Shown in pieces: positions 62,791-64,000 of a stretch of 64,000 nucleotides of DNA (positions are counted from its first letter, which is position 1; each line of letters opens with the position of its first letter). The DNA is from Pseudomonas sp. TH15 (lineage in GTDB: Bacteria; Pseudomonadota; Gammaproteobacteria; Pseudomonadales; Pseudomonadaceae). Made by a program: the position numbers and the translations under genes. The stretch is from NCBI RefSeq assembly GCF_016651105.1, contig NZ_JAEKEL010000001.1:1974001-2038000 (forward strand), given 5' to 3'. The notes under the pieces were generated by a model. The model made no database searches, was not told the DNA's origin, and was given only the letters and a program-made list of their open reading frames with translations.

Positions 62791-63888
62791 ATTAAACCGC
62801 TTTTCGCCAAAGGCCCCTCACTGGGCGTGCGCTTATTGGTGCTGGTCGTGCTATCGGTCGCGCTGATGGTGGTCGATGCCCGCTTCACACTGCTCAAGCC
62901 AGTGCGTAGTCAGATGTCGCTGGTGCTGATGCAGTCTTACTGGATCACCGACCTGCCGCAGCGGCTATGGCAAGGTGTGGCCAGCCAATTTGGCAGCCGT
63001 ACCGAACTGGTTGCCGAGAACGAAAAACTCAAGACTGAAAACCTGCTGCTGCAGGGTCGCATGCAAAAGCTTGCCGCCCTCACGGAGCAGAACGTTCGGC
63101 TGCGCGAGTTGCTCAATTCCTCCGCGCTGGTCAACGAGAAGGTCGAAGTGGCCGAGTTGATCGGCATGGACCCCAACCCCTTCACCCATCGCATCATCAT
63201 CAATAAAGGTGAGCGCGACGGTGTGGTCCTCGGTCAGCCGGTGCTCGATGCCCGCGGCCTGATGGGCCAAGTGGTGGAGTTGATGCCGTACACCTCCCGC
63301 GTATTGTTGCTGACAGACACGACCCACAGCATCCCTGTGCAAGTGAACCGTAACGGCCTGCGGGCGATTGCCAGCGGCACGGGTAATCCGGAACGCCTGG
63401 AACTGCGTCATGTCGCCGACACTGCCGACATTAAAGAAGGCGACTTGTTGGTTAGCTCCGGCCTCGGTCAGCGTTTCCCGGCGGGTTACCCGGTAGCAAC
63501 GGTCAAGGAAGTGATCCACGATTCCGGCCAGCCGTTTGCCATTGTGCGCGCCGTGCCGACCGCAGCCTTGAACCGTAGCCGTTATCTGCTGCTGGTGTTC
63601 AGCGATGGTCGCACCGCAGAAGAGCGCGCCAACGACGCAGCCCAGGCCCAGGAGGCTCTGGATCAACACGGCGGCGGGCCGATCATCCCGGCAACCGTGC
63701 CGAAGCCGATTCCTGCGGTCGTGCCGACTCCAGCTGTTGCTGCGCCGGCCACAGCGCCAGTTGCCACAACGCCTGCCAAGCCTGCGGCAACCACCCGTCC
63801 GGCCAAGCCTGTCGCCAAGCCGCCTGCTGTGAAACCTGCTGCCAAACCGCCTGTCTCTGCACCGGCCACCACTGGGGGAAGAGAATAA
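62791..63888 (+). CDS. mreC: Rod-shape-determining protein MreC, with a probable ATT start
   Basis: A 365-residue bitopic inner-membrane protein with a large periplasmic part. A short cytoplasmic segment IKPLFAKGPSLGVR leads into the membrane helix LLVLVVLSVALMVVDA, then a coiled coil (ENEKLKTENLLLQGRMQKLA) and two beta-domains (RIIINKGERDGVVLGQPVLD; PAGYPVATVKEV). The C-terminal ~70 residues are a Pro/Ala-rich tail. No ATG, GTG or TTG in this frame lies between the stop at 62755 and the membrane helix except GTG 62827, which would cut off the conserved cytoplasmic segment and has no ribosome site at good spacing. GGAGGAG lies six bases before ATT 62791. The stop overlaps the mreD ATG. Confidence 0.9.
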   Translation: MKPLFAKGPSLGVRLLVLVVLSVALMVVDARFTLLKPVRSQMSLVLMQSYWITDLPQRLWQGVASQFGSRTELVAENEKLKTENLLLQGRMQKLAALTEQNVRLRELLNSSALVNEKVEVAELIGMDPNPFTHRIIINKGERDGVVLGQPVLDARGLMGQVVELMPYTSRVLLLTDTTHSIPVQVNRNGLRAIASGTGNPERLELRHVADTADIKEGDLLVSSGLGQRFPAGYPVATVKEVIHDSGQPFAIVRAVPTAALNRSRYLLLVFSDGRTAEERANDAAQAQEALDQHGGGPIIPATVPKPIPAVVPTPAVAAPATAPVATTPAKPAATTRPAKPVAKPPAVKPAAKPPVSAPATTGGRE

Positions 63889-64000
63889 TGGCCGGTGCGA
63901 CTGCATCCCGAAACGGCTGGATCGTCTGGCTGACCTTCGCCATCGGTCTGTTGCTCAGCGTTTCGCCGTTGCCACAATTCATGGAAATCCTGCGCCCGCT
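63888..64000 (+). CDS. mreD: Rod-shape-determining protein MreD (N-terminal part; runs off the right edge)
   Basis: The first 37 codons are present: MAGATASRNGWIVWLTFAIG then LLLSVSPLPQFMEILRPL, a hydrophobic first membrane helix of MreD. It overlaps the mreC stop (TAATG), as usual for mreBCD. No more can be said from the part in view. Confidence 0.88.
   Translation, partial: MAGATASRNGWIVWLTFAIGLLLSVSPLPQFMEILRP

Noticed and set aside
62827..63888. GTG 62827 as the mreC start
   Set aside because: It would remove the cytoplasmic segment before the membrane helix and lacks a well-spaced ribosome site; kept as an alternative only.

Overview
The window is a chromosomal segment of a Pseudomonas of the P. 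fluorescens complex. The evidence is the very frequent REP pairs with the core GTGGGAGCGAGCTTGCTCGCGA-type sequence (described here, never written out beyond short pieces), the high G+C content, and blocks of genes in an order I remember from P. aeruginosa PAO1 (piuB-piuA-piuC-sel1-speC; dppA paralogs-opdP-dppA-dppBCDF; roxSR; rlpA-like-gatBAC-mreBCD). No rRNA, tRNA or CRISPR array was seen.

Layout. 1-6162: fructose regulon, with the FruR/Cra repressor (cut by the left edge) divergent from fruB-fruK-fruA and a Cra operator between them. 6330-7871: a Tat-exported PhoD-type phosphatase. 8002-14728: an iron-uptake locus, piuB and piuA on the minus strand divergent from piuC and a Sel1-repeat gene, with a Fur-box-like promoter in between. 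14912-18185: a visibly AT-richer island with a large helical protein that looks like a xenorhabdolysin-type binary pore-forming toxin with A and B halves fused, whose reading frame needs a -1 shift at an A-AAA-AAC heptamer, followed by an unrecognised helical protein. 18237-19400: speC ornithine decarboxylase with a terminator-like hairpin in its leader. 20040-23490: a glycine-betaine-type ABC importer. 23821-25404: prfC.

26775-39390 is a dipeptide/oligopeptide uptake locus on the minus strand: three substrate-binding proteins, an OprD-family porin, a fourth binding protein, then DppB, DppC, DppD and DppF. 25405-26311 and 39516-43155 are repeat-rich: two copies of a ~320-bp element (one interrupted by a complete IS256-family element with an 8-bp target duplication), two 71-bp tandem arrays, and a small-protein gene followed by two truncated tandem copies each carrying a REP pair. 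43211-46131: a SIMPL-domain protein and the RoxS/RoxR redox two-component system; 46229-47956: an SbmA/YddA-type ABC exporter. 48150-54771: galactarate/glucarate catabolism (GntR regulator, KdgD, semialdehyde dehydrogenase, MFS permease, GarD), which together take galactarate to 2-oxoglutarate. 55037-57966: an AEC transporter, a carboxymuconolactone decarboxylase-like protein, a cation exchanger and an RlpA-like lipoprotein. 58188-64000: gatCAB (Glu-tRNA amidotransferase, minus strand) divergent from mreB-mreC-mreD (cell shape), where mreC appears to start at an ATT codon.

The main candidates for something new are the fused toxin with its frameshift site and third gene, the ~320-bp repeat whose two copies show compensatory changes in predicted stems, and the structured leader and tandem degradation of the small-protein gene at 41826-43041.
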